NCBI GenBank assembly: GCA_019911985.1
Contig: JAIOJO010000195.1
Location: 1-5,215 of the forward strand
Direction: 5' to 3'
DNA from: Sulfuricellaceae bacterium
Lineage (GTDB): Bacteria > Pseudomonadota > Gammaproteobacteria > Burkholderiales > UBA9220
DNA: 5,215 bases
Shown here in pieces: positions 3,960 to 5,215 of this stretch (its first letter is position 1; the number at the start of each line of letters is the position of its first letter). Position numbers and translations under genes: made by a program. The notes under the pieces are model-generated. The model was not told the DNA's origin, searched no databases, and saw nothing but the letters and a program-made list of their open reading frames with translations.

Positions 3960-5215
3960 ATGAACGTCCTAAAAAAGCTAATCGCCTCGCTGTTGTTTGC
4001 CATGATTTCCACTTCGGCTTTTGCCATAACGAATGCTCAAGTGTTCGCCTATGTAGCGGCCAATTACCCCAGCCTTTTCCCCGGGACTGCTACGGCTGGG
4101 CAATATCAGCAATATGACTACCGCTACTACCCATCCAGCAAAAATTATTTGGCCGTTGATACCAGTGGGACGATATTTGTGCTGGGGCCGGTTAGTGGTG
4201 GTGCGGTCGCTTCTGTGGGGACAGTGGCCTCTTACGCTAATGCCATCACGGCTTGGGAGGCGAAGCAGGGCGGAACGGGCGGCACAACTAATACTCAGGT
4301 TGCAGGCTTGACGGGTGGTGCTATTCAGGGAGCGCCGCTCAATCTCACTGCTGCTGTCACGACTTTGGCTGGCACCGCTACTACGACCCTGGCTACGCCA
4401 ACCGATGGTACGGGCGCAGCGGCTAGCTTCTACCAGGCTTACGGCGTCACCACCGACGGCAACAACCTGTATGTGGCGGACACCGGCTACAGTGTTATCC
4501 GCAAGATTGTGATTGCTACAGGAGAGGTTACGACCCTCGCCGGCCCGCCGTTGAGTGTCACCGGCGCAAGAACCGGCACAGCCGACGGCACAGGTACAGC
4601 AGCCAGATTTACCTTCCCTCGTGGCATCACCACCGACGGCACAAACTTGTATGTGACCGATACCGGTAACAGCACCATTCGCAAGGTTGTGATTGCCACG
4701 GGCGTAGTTACGACTCTCGCGGGGGGAGGAATATCGGGGGGGCCTGATGGCACGGGAGCAGCGGCGAGGTTCAGCAGCCCTTCCGGCATCACCACCGATG
4801 GCACCAACCTGTATGTGGCGGATACCGGCAACCACACTATCCGCAAGATTGTGATTGCCACAGGTGTGGTCACGACCATTGCAGGCGCAACGGGAACAAC
4901 CGGCGCCACCGATGGCACCGGCACAGCGGCTAAATTCAATGGTCCTGCCGGCATTACCACCGACGGCACCAATCTGTATGTGGCGGACACTTTGAACGCG
5001 ACTATCCGCAAGATCGCGATTGCCACCGGCGCGGTCACCACCCTCGCAGGCACGGCGGGAGCAACCGGCACTACCGACGGCACCGGCGCGGCGGCTAAAT
5101 TCGCCAGCCCTTACGGCGTCACCACTGACAGCACAAATCTCTATGTGGCGGACAGCATGAACGCTAACGTCCGCAAGATCGTGGTTGCCACGGGCGCGGT
5201 TACGACACTTGCAGG
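3960..5215 (+). CDS. Exported NHL-repeat (beta-propeller) protein, 3' end beyond the window
   Basis: An open frame without stops from ATG 3960 to the edge gives 418 complete codons. Residues 1-22 (MNVLKKLIASLLF...AFA, then ITN) form a Sec signal peptide with an AFA cleavage site. Residues 23-101 are a separate module rich in tyrosine and aromatics (VFAYVAANYPSLFPG, YDYRYYPSSKNYLAVD, IFVLGPVSGG); I recall similar N-terminal modules in other secreted proteobacterial proteins but know no function. A Gly/Thr linker follows. From about 133 come tandem repeats beginning at V133, V190, V250, V304, V359 and V414 (57, 60, 54, 55 and 55 residues). Each carries DGTG-AA-F, GITTDGTNLYVADTGN and IRKI-IATG-VTTLAG. 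YVADTGN is the NHL hallmark, so a beta-propeller is expected, which usually serves in binding. Export to periplasm, surface or medium is likely; the ligand, the C-terminal anchor and the total blade number cannot be seen. Confidence 0.85.
   Translation, partial: MNVLKKLIASLLFAMISTSAFAITNAQVFAYVAANYPSLFPGTATAGQYQQYDYRYYPSSKNYLAVDTSGTIFVLGPVSGGAVASVGTVASYANAITAWEAKQGGTGGTTNTQVAGLTGGAIQGAPLNLTAAVTTLAGTATTTLATPTDGTGAAASFYQAYGVTTDGNNLYVADTGYSVIRKIVIATGEVTTLAGPPLSVTGARTGTADGTGTAARFTFPRGITTDGTNLYVTDTGNSTIRKVVIATGVVTTLAGGGISGGPDGTGAAARFSSPSGITTDGTNLYVADTGNHTIRKIVIATGVVTTIAGATGTTGATDGTGTAAKFNGPAGITTDGTNLYVADTLNATIRKIAIATGAVTTLAGTAGATGTTDGTGAAAKFASPYGVTTDSTNLYVADSMNANVRKIVVATGAVTTLA
4356..5215 (+). repeat. 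Tandem repeats encoding NHL blades
   Basis: Five complete in-frame units start at 4356, 4527, 4707, 4869 and 5034 (171, 180, 162, 165 and 165 bases), and a sixth begins at 5199. The best conserved DNA stretch encodes TTDGTNLYVADTGN and IRKI-IATG. The last three units are nearest to each other in length and sequence, which suggests recent duplication. Differences fall in the loop between VTTLAG and DGTG. Unit number may vary between strains through recombination. Confidence 0.8.

Noticed and set aside
3978..4835. A 285-codon leftward frame, and a 198-codon one at 4487-5083
   Set aside because: Both are antisense to the NHL repeats. Their apparent repetitiveness mirrors the sense repeats, and the sense strand has a signal peptide, a ribosome binding site and the NHL motif.

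Overview
The window looks like chromosomal DNA of a GC-rich proteobacterium, most likely a gammaproteobacterium. This rests on the style of its intergenic palindromes (a GTAGGAGCGACC-type REP and a GTAGGTTGG...CCCCAAC-type repeat), tight xTGA gene overlaps, and proteins that read like gammaproteobacterial families. A methanotroph-like lineage is possible, but I cannot establish genus from sequence alone.

Left part (1-3009): a compact leftward operon of three genes, transcribed in the order ArsC/YfgD-type reductase (2972 to 2622), PLP aminotransferase (GTG at 2625, to 1468) and a membrane thiol-redox protein with an N-terminal CPHC thioredoxin domain fused to a CcdA/DsbD-type membrane domain (1471 to 242). 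Both junctions overlap by four bases (GTGA, then ATGA), which suggests translational coupling. The operon ends inside a perfect 24-bp REP-type inverted repeat (185-245), followed by a non-coding stretch with a second long imperfect hairpin (16-107).

Middle part (3010-3760): a second intergenic palindrome (3056-3089), then a leftward type II toxin-antitoxin module. The RelE/ParE-type toxin (3138-3413) looks intact. The ribbon-helix-helix antitoxin (3413-3681) carries an apparent one-base deletion near 3505, which separates its DNA-binding N-terminus from the C-terminal tail expected to bind the toxin. A near-consensus promoter and a dyad centred on its -10 box lie just upstream, consistent with autoregulation.

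Right part (3760-5215): a rightward gene for an exported protein begins at 3960 and runs off the window. It has a clear signal peptide, a short conserved-looking N-terminal module, and five complete tandem NHL-type beta-propeller repeats of 54-60 residues, with a sixth starting. It is preceded by a TATAAT box and a leader of about 160 bases with several small hairpins. Its promoter diverges from that of the toxin-antitoxin module.

The first operon plausibly concerns thiol redox plus an amino-acid transamination step, but no shared pathway can be shown here. The most notable points are the reversed-order thioredoxin-CcdA fusion next to arsC, the broken antitoxin beside an intact toxin, and the NHL-repeat exported protein.
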